Assembly (NCBI GenBank): GCA_900550165.1
Contig: URQY01000019.1
Coordinates: 1-29,884, forward strand
Length of the DNA: 29,884 nucleotides
Origin: an uncultured Eubacteriales bacterium
Lineage (GTDB): Bacteria; Bacillota; Clostridia; Oscillospirales; Oscillospiraceae
Direction: 5' to 3'
Part shown: positions 21,155 through 28,329 of the stretch, in pieces
How the letters are laid out: every line of letters begins with the position of its first letter
Position numbering within the stretch: the first letter of the stretch is position 1
Notes under the pieces: model-generated
What the model saw: the letters and a program-made list of their open reading frames with translations, nothing else
Databases searched by the model: none
Told to the model about the DNA's origin: nothing
Made by a program: the position numbers and the translations under genes

Positions 21155-23779
21155 TCATTGCTTGAGCGTTACATTGTTTCTTATGGTGCGTTCGCTTCGG
21201 GGACGATTCGTCAGGCTTTGCAGCACGGCGCCGATCTGCCCCTCGGCGGCCTCGACCTCGGCATGGAACGCGCGGGCGGAGACGCGCAGCGCCCCGTGGC
21301 CGAGGATGATGACCTGCTCGGGGCCGTCCGACGTTGCCACGCGCACGCGCCGCTCGCGGCGCAGCTCGTAGGTCGCGCGCTCAATGTAGGTGTCGGCGGT
21401 CTCGGCCTCCTTCGTATAGACGACCTTGACGCCGTGCACCGTCTGCACGCTGCCGGGATTGCCCTTGACCTTGTAGGCGTCGAACACTGCGATGACGCGG
21501 CACTTGCGAAAGCCCTGAAAGTTTGCCAGAATGTCGATGAGCGCGCTGCGCGCGGCGGCAATATCCTGCGCGGCGAGCGCGGAGAGCTCATCCCACGCAA
21601 AGATGATGTTGTAGCCGTCGACGAGCAAATATTCCGTCTCCTCCGAGTGAATCGTGACGTCGTAGTGGTCGGAAAGCGATGTGCGCGCGGGCTTTTTCGC
21701 CGGCTCAAAGGCGCGGCGCTCGACCTTGCCGTAGGTGCGCTCGAAGATATCCTGCAATTCCCTGTCCGCGGCATATGCGCCGCCCGCGCCGACGCCGCGG
21801 CGGGCAGCGGGTGTACTTTCTTCCTCGCGCGCTTCCTCGCCGAGGCGGAGGCCGCTGTCGCAGTGGACGCGCTGCGGGACCTCGTCCCAAGGAACGGTGA
21901 CGCTGCCGCCGTGGTCACAGAATACGGAGGACGAGGGATTCTCCGTGTCGCGCTCGGCATCGTAGCCGAGCGCGGTGACGACGGTGTCCTGCTCCCGGCA
22001 GGCCTCATAGCCGTGAACGGTGCAGCTCAGCTGCCCGCGCCCGCGCGTGTAGGCCGCGACGCTCTCGCAGTAGTTGCGCATGGAGGAAACCGGCGCTTTG
22101 CCTGTGATGACCGAGCCGCCGTGGAGCGGCTGCGGCGTGTTGAACGTGCCGTCCATGCGCTGAATGTCGCTCATCGCGCGGCCGACGCACTCATCCGGCA
22201 GTTCGAGCGTAAAATCGTAGTACGGCTCGAGCAGCACGTTTTCCGCCTGCATCAGCCCCTGCCGCACGGCGCGGTAGGTCGCCTGTCGGAAGTCGCCGCC
22301 CTCGGTGTGCTTCAGGTGCGCCCGGCCCGCGACGAGCGTAAATTTCACGTCCGTCAGCGGCGAGCCGGTCAGCACGCCTGCGTGCTCGCGCTCCAGAAGG
22401 TGCGTGAAGATGAGCCTCTGCCAGTTGAGATCGAGTACATCCGTCGGGACGGTACTCGCAAGCTGCACGCCCGTCCCGCGCGGCAGCGGCTCGATGAGGA
22501 GCTGTACCTCCGCGTAGTGGCGCAGGGGCTCGAAATGCCCCATGCCGAGCACGGGCGCGGCGATGGTCTCGCGGTAGACGATACTGCCTTCGCCGAAGCT
22601 GACGGCAAGGCCAAAACGGTCTGAGATCAGGCGGCGGAGGATCTCAAGCTGAATCTTGCCCATGAGCTGGACGTGGATCTGAGCGCTGCGTTCGTCCCAG
22701 ACGATGCGCAGCATCGGGTCCTCCTCCTCAAGCTCGCGGAGTTTCGCGAGCGCGCTGTGCGCGTCCGCGCCGTCGGGCAGGATGAGCTGATAGGTCAGCA
22801 CCGGCTGCAGGAGCGGCGCGGACGCCTCGGCCTCGGCGCCGAGGCCGAGACCGACATAGCTGTGGCTCAGGCCCGTGACGGCGATGACGCTGCCCGCGCC
22901 CGCCTCCTCGAGCGCACGGAACTTGACGCCGGAGTAGAGGCGCAGCTGATCGGCCTTTTCGCTGTAGGCGCGGCCCTGTGCTTCATAGGAGAGCGGGGCT
23001 TTTACGCGCAGCGACCCGCCCGTGACCTTCAGCCACGTCAGGCGCGCGCCCTGCGCGTCGCGTGAGATCTTGAAGACCCTTGCGCCGAAGGTATCGGGAT
23101 AGTCCGGCTCCAGCGTGAACGCATCGAGCGCGGCGAGCAGCTCCTCCACGCCCTGCATTTTAAGCGCTGAGCCGAAAAAGCAGGGGAAGACGGCGCGCTG
23201 CTCGACCATGTCGGCAATGCAGGCGTCCGTGACGGCCCCGTGCTCGAGCAGCTGCTCGAGCGCCGTCTCGCCGCAGAGGGCGAGCGCCTCGTCGCGCTCG
23301 CTCACAGGGGCGGAAAAGTCGACACATTCCGCGCTCAGCGCCGCTGTGAGCTGAGTCATCAGGGCGCTTTTGTCCGCGCCCGCGAGGTCCATCTTGTTGA
23401 TGAACAGGAACGTCGGCACGCTGTAGCGCTCGAGCAGCCGCCAGAGCGTGCGCGTGTGGCTTTGCACACCGTCGCTGCCGCTGATGACGAGCACCGCGTA
23501 ATCGAGGACGGAGAGCGTGCGCTCCATCTCGGCGGAAAAGTCGACATGGCCGGGGGTGTCGAGCAGCGTGATCTCGGTTGCTCCGGCGGTGAGCATGGCC
23601 TGCTTGGAAAAAATGGTGATGCCGCGCTCACGCTCGAGTGCGTCGGTATCGAGAAAGGCGTCGCCGTGGTCGACGCGGCCGAGCTTTCGCAGCGCGCCGG
23701 AAGCATATAAAAGCCCCTCGGAGAGGGTCGTTTTTCCGGAGTCGACGTGGGCGAGGACGCCGATGCAAATATGTTTCAT
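21155..23779 (-). CDS. TetM/EF-G-like translation GTPase fused to an NYN (Rae1-like) nuclease domain
   Basis: I start this 874-residue protein at ATG 23777-23779, because an earlier in-frame TTG lies inside the promoter. The G domain is complete: AHVDSGKTT (10-18), RGITI (52-56), DTPGH (74-78), NKMD (128-131) and GSALK (203-207). EF-G/TetM-type domains II-V follow to about 600. A charged, Gly/Ala-rich linker (about 610-710) leads to a C-terminal NYN/PIN-like domain (about 716-860) with YLLVDGYNII (Asp721), VFDAYK (Asp767), AETADTYIE and VATSDGPEQ (Asp818). These acidic residues match the nuclease site of YacP/Rae1, the ribosome-associated endonuclease of Bacillus. Ribosomal-protection proteins are normally about 640 residues and lack this domain. 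The likely role is ribosome binding and mRNA cleavage rather than simple tetracycline resistance. The ribosome-binding site is weak (AAAGTGG). Confidence 0.85.
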   Translation of the reverse strand: MKHICIGVLAHVDSGKTTLSEGLLYASGALRKLGRVDHGDAFLDTDALERERGITIFSKQAMLTAGATEITLLDTPGHVDFSAEMERTLSVLDYAVLVISGSDGVQSHTRTLWRLLERYSVPTFLFINKMDLAGADKSALMTQLTAALSAECVDFSAPVSERDEALALCGETALEQLLEHGAVTDACIADMVEQRAVFPCFFGSALKMQGVEELLAALDAFTLEPDYPDTFGARVFKISRDAQGARLTWLKVTGGSLRVKAPLSYEAQGRAYSEKADQLRLYSGVKFRALEEAGAGSVIAVTGLSHSYVGLGLGAEAEASAPLLQPVLTYQLILPDGADAHSALAKLRELEEEDPMLRIVWDERSAQIHVQLMGKIQLEILRRLISDRFGLAVSFGEGSIVYRETIAAPVLGMGHFEPLRHYAEVQLLIEPLPRGTGVQLASTVPTDVLDLNWQRLIFTHLLEREHAGVLTGSPLTDVKFTLVAGRAHLKHTEGGDFRQATYRAVRQGLMQAENVLLEPYYDFTLELPDECVGRAMSDIQRMDGTFNTPQPLHGGSVITGKAPVSSMRNYCESVAAYTRGRGQLSCTVHGYEACREQDTVVTALGYDAERDTENPSSSVFCDHGGSVTVPWDEVPQRVHCDSGLRLGEEAREEESTPAARRGVGAGGAYAADRELQDIFERTYGKVERRAFEPAKKPARTSLSDHYDVTIHSEETEYLLVDGYNIIFAWDELSALAAQDIAAARSALIDILANFQGFRKCRVIAVFDAYKVKGNPGSVQTVHGVKVVYTKEAETADTYIERATYELRRERRVRVATSDGPEQVIILGHGALRVSARAFHAEVEAAEGQIGAVLQSLTNRPRSERTIRNNVTLKQ

Positions 23780-23819
23780 ATCGAAAACCACTTTCTGCGT
23801 TTGCTGTCGTAATTCTTCT

Positions 23820-23848
23820 ATTATGGCAGATTTTCGGGGAGTGTTCAA
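23820..23848 (-). promoter_or_regulatory. Promoter of the TetM-like GTPase gene
   Basis: On the minus strand TTGAAC (23843-23848) and CATAAT (23820-23825) are 17 bases apart. This argues for the ATG at 23779 as the real start. Confidence 0.6.
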
Positions 23849-23900
23849 CGATGATTTTTTCCCTTTCGCGTGCGGCGGGAGCGGTGGCGTAAAGAATACA

Positions 23901-23952
23901 AAAAAGCAGCACGGCCTTTTGACTTCTGACGGTCAAAAAACGGTGCTGCTTT
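23901..23952 (-). terminator. Terminator downstream of the VanZ-like gene
   Basis: AAGCAGCAC (about 23904-23913) pairs with GTGCTGCTT (23943-23952). Inside, TTTTGAC pairs with GTCAAAA. On the minus strand the stem is followed by a T run. A bidirectional role is possible. Confidence 0.75.
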
Positions 23953-24001
23953 GCTGCTTGGTGCGGGTGAGAGTGTCAAGCCCATATTCTCGCCGAATCG
24001 G

Positions 24002-25441
24002 CTATCCGGCTAAAGCAGGAACGAAAGTGGTCCAACCGGTACCGCCCCGCAGCGCGGCATCATTTTCATCTGAGAGGGTGAACAAGTAAACGGGCTGGTG
24101 GAATCCCTTGCTGTCGGTTATATATTCGAGCTTGCAGTCAGTGACTCGCACTTGCCGTGGAGACAAATAGTTGAACATGGGCACATCACGCCAAGAGAAC
24201 CGCCCGGCACAAAGGCGCTCATACGCCTCTTGGGAAGAGATAACCGCAGCATTTCCATGAAGGGTGCTGACAGAAAGATGGTTGTCTACCTGGTAGAGGA
24301 TACCGCCCTCTGCCACCCAGCAGACCAATTCACCATTGGTAAGCACATCGTCTTCTACTACACATTCTGCCCGAAAAGCGTACCTTCCCTCGCTCTCGTC
24401 CACGGCGACAAAGCTGGCCGCATCGGGGATCTCGATACCCAACTTATCCAGAGCGGCACGAAGGTCGTCCTCTGTGATCGCTCCGCCCTTTCCGCTGTAT
24501 CGTAGTTCGCTGTCCACGCGGTAATCTGTGTACTCATAGGAGCGGTCTTTGTAAGTTACCCACAGGGCATAGGTTTGGTGGTCAGAATAGACGGCGGTAT
24601 TGTCATAGTAATCCACGTCAGGAGTGCCAAATCTGATTTCAGCCCCTTGCCGCCCAATAAACTCTACTGCAAAAGCGTCGCTGCTTTCTATGGTGAACGG
24701 TTCCGTCCAGTACACCCCAGACGGCCCCGGCTCATCAGATAGTGAACACTCCTGCACCCATTCTATTCCCTTGGTGTTGGCGGCGTAAATCGGAGCATCC
24801 GCAAGATTGCCGTAGGGCTGGAAATGATAGGTGAGGAACACACCGGCCAGAGCAGCGATGGACAGAAGGGGAAGAATGGCATAGGCTCCGGCGGTTTTCC
24901 ATTGTTTTCTCACCAAGCTGACGAACAGCATGCAAAAGCAGTACCCCAGCATAGCCCCCAAAACATTGCATATCAAATCGTCCACATCGGTCTGTCCACG
25001 ACCAAGGACATACTGAAGCAGCTCGATCACAAGAGATGTGCCGACCCCGGCGGTCAGCATCCAAAACCACCGTTGGAAATGCTTTGCTGCAAGAGGAAGC
25101 AGTACGCCCAGTGGAAGGAACATAGCGATGTTCAACAAAGGGTTTAGCCAGATCTGCAGAGTAAAGTTATTCCACGCCTCCCAAAACGCCATAAAAGGAA
25201 GGAACTGGACGCCCATTCGCATACCATCCATACGGTTCATTAAAGTGATGGCAGCAAGCCCGCCCAAGTAGCACAACAGAAGGAGAACAACTACGGCTCG
25301 CCCTTTCGGAAAACATTTTCCTTCTCGGCGGCACTTCAGATCCAGCATAACAAGAATCACTGCACCTGCCGCCAAGCCGATCAAAGCGAGGGGGATTGCA
25401 TTTCGAAAATAATAAAAAATGGTTCCGATAAAGTCGTGCAC
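24002..25441 (-). CDS. VanZ-like membrane protein with large C-terminal domain
   Basis: I place the start at GTG 25439-25441, ten bases after GGAGG, giving 479 residues. The first 210 or so residues hold about six membrane segments with VanZ motifs: NPLLNIAMFLPLGVLLPL and ELLQYVLGRGQTDVDDLICNVLG. The VanZ family is named for a low-level teicoplanin-resistance protein, but most members have no known function. The remaining 270 residues form a probably extracytoplasmic domain ending in YLFTLSDEND and WTTFVPALAG. The short repeats resemble secreted regulatory/lipoprotein-type folds, but I do not recognise the family. Base composition is visibly less G+C-rich than in the genes to its left, so acquisition by transfer is possible. 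It has its own promoter. Confidence 0.8.
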   Translation of the reverse strand: MHDFIGTIFYYFRNAIPLALIGLAAGAVILVMLDLKCRREGKCFPKGRAVVVLLLLCYLGGLAAITLMNRMDGMRMGVQFLPFMAFWEAWNNFTLQIWLNPLLNIAMFLPLGVLLPLAAKHFQRWFWMLTAGVGTSLVIELLQYVLGRGQTDVDDLICNVLGAMLGYCFCMLFVSLVRKQWKTAGAYAILPLLSIAALAGVFLTYHFQPYGNLADAPIYAANTKGIEWVQECSLSDEPGPSGVYWTEPFTIESSDAFAVEFIGRQGAEIRFGTPDVDYYDNTAVYSDHQTYALWVTYKDRSYEYTDYRVDSELRYSGKGGAITEDDLRAALDKLGIEIPDAASFVAVDESEGRYAFRAECVVEDDVLTNGELVCWVAEGGILYQVDNHLSVSTLHGNAAVISSQEAYERLCAGRFSWRDVPMFNYLSPRQVRVTDCKLEYITDSKGFHQPVYLFTLSDENDAALRGGTGWTTFVPALAG

Positions 25442-25780
25442 GATAAACTTTCCTCCTTCAATAAAATCGTATGCGAGCGAAGAAACACGCCGAAAGGCGC
25501 ACAACGCCGCCGCGGCGCAGCGTTTCTAATGCCTGCGAGGATGCAAAAATGGTGGATATTTGGCTGCGATGCAAAGATATTGTAGCAGGACGGCTAAAGA
25601 AAAGCAATGCTCCGAACCCATCGCCGATTGTAAACAGGCTCGGATCATATTGGCTTGGCTCGTGTTGACGGAAGATGCGCCGTTTCAACGCCCTTGCTTT
25701 CACCAAGTTGAAGCCCTGTGCAGCGGGCTCAATTTGGCAGGGAAGAGCAAGGCGGCGGAAAGCGTACTTTTATAAAAAAA
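25442..25780. other. VanZ leader region and gap; no supported gene beyond regulatory sites
   Basis: This stretch holds the VanZ promoter (25579-25607), its ribosome site and a leader with a GC-rich, self-complementary segment (about 25481-25527, GAAAC ... GTTTC ends). Open frames here lack ribosome sites, and one reads through the tRNA fragment, so I do not accept them. Confidence 0.5.
25579..25607 (-). promoter_or_regulatory. Promoter of the VanZ-like gene
   Basis: On the minus strand TTGCTT (25602-25607) and TACAAT (25579-25584) are separated by 17 bases. The leader before the GTG start is about 130 bases. Confidence 0.65.
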
Positions 25781-25810
25781 CACCGGAGCAAAGCTTGCTT
25801 TGCTCCGGTG
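25774..25810 (-). terminator. Native terminator of the tRNA-Leu gene
   Basis: CACCGGAGCAAAGC (25781-25794) and GCTTTGCTCCGGTG (25797-25810) are perfectly complementary, with a small CTTG loop in practice. Seven T residues follow on the minus strand (25774-25780). It directly follows the CCA end of the tRNA fragment, which indicates the original chromosomal flank. Confidence 0.9.
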
Positions 25811-25863
25811 TGGTGCGGGCATGGGGACTTGAACCCCAACGCCTTGCGGCACGAGAACCTAAA
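25811..25863 (-). pseudogene. 3' half of tRNA-Leu(UAG): attachment-site scar
   Basis: Read on the minus strand, the sequence gives an anticodon loop TTTAGGT with anticodon TAG, then the 3' anticodon stem TCTCG. A long variable arm of class II tRNAs follows (TGCC-GCAA-GGCG), then the T arm TGGGG-TTCAAGT-CCCCA, the 3' acceptor strand TGCCCGC, discriminator A and CCA. The 5' half (acceptor strand, D arm, 5' anticodon stem) is absent: the next bases are unrelated. A fragment from anticodon loop to CCA, with the native terminator behind it, is the usual duplicate left when an integrase inserts an element into a tRNA gene. The intact gene should lie at the other end of the element, beyond the window. 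Confidence 0.8.
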
Positions 25864-25876
25864 GGTGATGTCACCT
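25863..25876. repeat. Palindrome abutting the tRNA fragment
   Basis: AGGTGA-TG-TCACCT is a perfect 6-bp inverted repeat with a two-base centre. It lies exactly at the edge of the tRNA-derived sequence, where a recombinase core or arm site would be expected. Confidence 0.5.
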
Positions 25877-26135
25877 CAGTGAAAGATTTTCAGAGCCCTC
25901 CGTATCATAAGGGAAGGGCATCTTTTCCAACGCTTCAAAAGATATTTCGGTCGTGACCGGCCGAATACCTGCTAAATCATAGCACACTCTGACGGAAAAG
26001 TATAGCATGATTATAGCTTGCTGAGAAAATATCATGTGCATGGATAAATTTCGTGATTATAAACGCAATAGCAGTAGCCTTTTTGCTATTGTAGCGCAAT
26101 CGACAGCATGATACAAAAACATATTCTTTTTGCTC
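25864..26135. other. Left end of the putative integrated element, A+T-rich, no gene seen
   Basis: Between the tRNA scar and the first gene the sequence is strongly A+T-rich. I see no credible frame. Apart from the palindrome at the boundary, it holds an inverted repeat CAATAGCA/TGCTATTG (26066-26073 and 26084-26091) of unknown role. Confidence 0.5.
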
Positions 26136-26187
26136 TTGATTTCTTTCTGATAGTTATTATAATAATTGTTAGAAGCGATTGTTAGAA
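26136..26187 (+). promoter_or_regulatory. Promoter with tandem direct repeats before the AlbA_2-domain gene
   Basis: TTGATT (26136-26141) and a perfect TATAAT (26158-26163) are 16 bases apart. Immediately downstream, ATTGTTAGAA occurs twice (26165-26174 and 26178-26187) with a 13-base period, covering the expected transcription start. The position suits a repressor site, possibly for the winged-helix domain of the gene product. Confidence 0.6.
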
Positions 26188-26200
26188 CGGAGGCCGTTTT

Positions 26201-27520
26201 ATGATTGAGAATAAGACCACGGAGTTTAAGCGCGAATATGTGGACGACATCAAATATGCTATAGTTGCCTTTGCAAATACGGATGGCGGAAAGATTTATA
26301 TTGGCGTGAATGATGATGGAAGTGTCCGTGGTATTGAAAACACCGATGCAGTCATGCTTCGGATCACAAATATGATTCGAGATTCCATTCGTCCGGATGT
26401 TACCATGTTTACTGAGTGTGCCATCGAAACCATCGAAGAAAAGCCTGTTGTGGTTTTGACAGTGCAGCGAGGTACTGCCCGTCCCTATTACCTCGCAGGG
26501 AAGGGCATCCGCCCAGAGGGCGTGTATGTTCGCCAGAGCGCATCCTCTGTTCCGGCTTCTGAGACAGCCATACTGAATATGATTAAGGAGACCAGCGGTG
26601 ACCGTTACGAGGATGCTCGTTCCATCAATCAGCAGTTGACCTTTGAAAAAGCAGAGAGTTATTTTGCAAAGCGCAGTCTTCCTTTCGGAGATCAGCAGAA
26701 GCGAACGCTGAATATCATCGGCTCCGATGGTACCTACACCAACCTTGGTATGTTGCTATCTGATCAATGCGTTCACACCATCAAGCTGGCTGTATTTGAT
26801 GGCAGCAAGAAAAGCGTGTTCCGTGACCGCAAGGAGTTGAGTGGCTCTTTGCTTACGCAGTTGGAGGATGCCTATTCCTACATTGATCAGTTCAACCATA
26901 CCCGTGCGGAATTTGAAGGGCTGGAACGCATTGACAGGCGAGATTACCCCAGCGAAGCGTTACGCGAAGCATTGCTCAACGCCATCACCCATCGTGATTA
27001 CAGCTTCAGCAGCTCCACGCTGATCAGCATCTTCGATGACCGCATTGAGTTTGTGACCATTGGCGGTCTGGTTCGCGGCCTTACTTTTGACGATATTATG
27101 CTCGGTGTATCTGCGCTCCGTAATCCAAATTTGGCCAATGTATTTTATCGGCTGAAACTAATTGAAGCTTACGGCACTGGTATTCTAAAAATTAATGAGA
27201 GCTATGCTGACTTCGCTGTAAAGCCGCAGTTTGAGGTTACAGATAACGCCTTCAAAATTACACTACCTAACATTAACTATGCAGGTGCTCGAAAAGACGT
27301 AACCGCGACAGCCCCATTGAAGGTCGCTGATAAAGCAGAACGGCGGGAAATACTGCTCCGACTGGCTGGAAAGCAAGGATATATCATTCGCAAAGATGTG
27401 GAAGCTGAGTTGAAAGTATCTCAGGCGACCGCTATTTTGATTCTGCGGGATATGGTTGAAAAAGGACTCCTGATTAAGGAGGGTTCCGGTAAACAGCAGA
27501 AGTACCGCATTGCGGAATAA
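26201..27520 (+). CDS. AlbA_2/GHKL-type ATP-binding protein with winged helix
   Basis: The 439-residue protein has three recognisable parts. Residues 1 to about 125 form an AlbA_2 (Schlafen-like) nucleic-acid-binding domain, with TEFKREYVDDIKYAIVAFAN and DGGKIYIGVNDDG. Residues from about 230 to 355 form a GHKL-type ATPase region (HATPase_c_4) with REALLNAITHRDY (N-box residues near 260-266) and AYGTGI (325-329). The last 60 residues are a winged-helix DNA-binding domain (about 375-439). Such proteins are usually annotated as RNA-binding or transcriptional regulators. They are frequent on mobile elements and in or near defence regions, but their role is rarely known. Base use is less G+C-rich than the core genes. 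GGAGG precedes the ATG by seven bases. It is the first gene inside the putative element. Confidence 0.85.
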   Translation: MIENKTTEFKREYVDDIKYAIVAFANTDGGKIYIGVNDDGSVRGIENTDAVMLRITNMIRDSIRPDVTMFTECAIETIEEKPVVVLTVQRGTARPYYLAGKGIRPEGVYVRQSASSVPASETAILNMIKETSGDRYEDARSINQQLTFEKAESYFAKRSLPFGDQQKRTLNIIGSDGTYTNLGMLLSDQCVHTIKLAVFDGSKKSVFRDRKELSGSLLTQLEDAYSYIDQFNHTRAEFEGLERIDRRDYPSEALREALLNAITHRDYSFSSSTLISIFDDRIEFVTIGGLVRGLTFDDIMLGVSALRNPNLANVFYRLKLIEAYGTGILKINESYADFAVKPQFEVTDNAFKITLPNINYAGARKDVTATAPLKVADKAERREILLRLAGKQGYIIRKDVEAELKVSQATAILILRDMVEKGLLIKEGSGKQQKYRIAE

Positions 27521-27545
27521 TGCCCGTACCGAAGTGGAGGTTAAT

Positions 27546-27953
27546 ATGTATATTGAATTAAAATGCCGTTCCTGCGGCAAGGCTTTCCACGTAGACTTTA
27601 CCAACAATGAGTATGATGTAGATAAATGTCCTAAGTGTAGAAGTCATCTTATCATTAAAATGCGCCTGACTGCAAAACGCAGTCAGGCGCAAAAACACAA
27701 TGTAGGAACCCCCTGTATTCATTTACAGATCAAAGGGGATATTCCATGCTTGATATCAGGAAATGGTGACATTTCCAGTGAATGTCATGATCCCGAAAAA
27801 CAGCAGAAACGCAGCCCACAAAAAGCAGTAAGCTCCGCCGAAAACAGGCTTTCGGGGTCTGTTTTCAGTAATGCATTCAGGCTTAGCCGGGTCATAGTAT
27901 CCGACCACCTGCCGCCCCAGATCTCGCTTGCCGGACAGCGATTGACGGCTTGA
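27546..27953 (+). CDS. Zinc-ribbon frame, probably truncated; 3' part not trusted
   Basis: The ATG at 27546 follows GTGGAGG by five bases. The first 40 or so residues look real: two CxxC knuckles (Cys7/Cys10 and CPKC at Cys28/Cys31) form a small zinc ribbon separated by an acidic stretch. From about residue 40 the frame runs through a terminator hairpin that belongs to the opposite strand (27661-27691). From 27756 onwards it lies antisense to the DUF3592-like gene. The low-complexity tail (EKQQKRSPQKAVSS) looks like shadow sequence. The gene was probably longer or different and was cut by a rearrangement. It lies 25 bases after the AlbA_2-domain gene and may be cotranscribed. Confidence 0.4.
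   Translation: MYIELKCRSCGKAFHVDFTNNEYDVDKCPKCRSHLIIKMRLTAKRSQAQKHNVGTPCIHLQIKGDIPCLISGNGDISSECHDPEKQQKRSPQKAVSSAENRLSGSVFSNAFRLSRVIVSDHLPPQISLAGQRLTA
27653..27691 (-). terminator. Terminator downstream of the DUF3592-like gene
   Basis: TGCGCCTGACTGC (27661-27673) and GCAGTCAGGCGCA (27679-27691) are perfectly complementary over 13 bases with a five-base loop. On the minus strand a TTTTAATG tail follows. It lies inside the plus-strand zinc-ribbon frame. Confidence 0.75.
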
Positions 27954-28292
27954 GTACCGATAGGTCGTGCCATTCACTGTGTACTCATAGGTCGGCAGAT
28001 AGTACGTCTCCCGGCGCGGCCGATCACTGCCGTCCTCCTGGTGCTCCCACCTTTCAACGACCGATTCCTCAATCCATACCACCTTCATCATCGTGGTGCC
28101 TGTGTACCGCCGCACATCATCCTCGTATTCCTTCCGTGCGCCTTTCCGGCGGCGAATCCCGAGCCAGGCCGCCAGCACACCCCCGAGAAGAAAGCCGGTT
28201 CCTGCTGTGATATTCCGCGTATATTCTACGGGCCATGCCACAAGCGCTATCGCAAGAATGAAACCGATCACAATAACTTTAATACTCTTCAT
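27756..28292 (-). CDS. DUF3592-like membrane protein
   Basis: The 178-residue protein has two hydrophobic segments at the N-terminus (about 5-21 and 28-45). A basic loop and a beta-rich soluble part follow, with LPTYEYTVNGTTYRYSSRQS and VVGYYDPAKPECITENR, and a final membrane segment (about 152-172). The central pattern (Y-x-Y-x-V-x-G, then V-x-YDP-x-x-P) is typical of DUF3592 proteins, whose function is unknown. AAGGAGG lies four bases before the ATG. It is the last gene of a minus-strand cluster with the small membrane protein and the DUF3137-like genes. Confidence 0.75.
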   Translation of the reverse strand: MKSIKVIVIGFILAIALVAWPVEYTRNITAGTGFLLGGVLAAWLGIRRRKGARKEYEDDVRRYTGTTMMKVVWIEESVVERWEHQEDGSDRPRRETYYLPTYEYTVNGTTYRYSSRQSLSGKRDLGRQVVGYYDPAKPECITENRPRKPVFGGAYCFLWAAFLLFFGIMTFTGNVTIS

Positions 28293-28329
28293 ACGTCCTC
28301 CTTCCTGCCGCTATGGGCGGGAACTCTTT

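Noticed and set aside
21155..23779. Simple tetracycline-resistance (tetM-type) gene
   Set aside because: The protein is about 235 residues longer than ribosomal-protection proteins and has an NYN domain. It is single-copy-like, without mobile-element context or a tet leader.
23953..23985. Possible second tRNA 3' end near the VanZ terminator (CCGCACCA followed by a hairpin)
   Set aside because: Only the last eight or nine bases match. No T arm with TTC is present, so the similarity to the fragment at 25,811 is too short.
25675..25956. Plus-strand frame of 93 codons through the tRNA-Leu fragment
   Set aside because: It reads through a terminator and the tRNA remnant, has no ribosome site, and its sequence (AWGLEPQRL) is the familiar artefact of translating a tRNA 3' end.
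25864..26135. CRISPR array or other spaced repeats in the A+T-rich left end of the element
   Set aside because: I saw only one short inverted repeat and no regularly spaced direct repeats.
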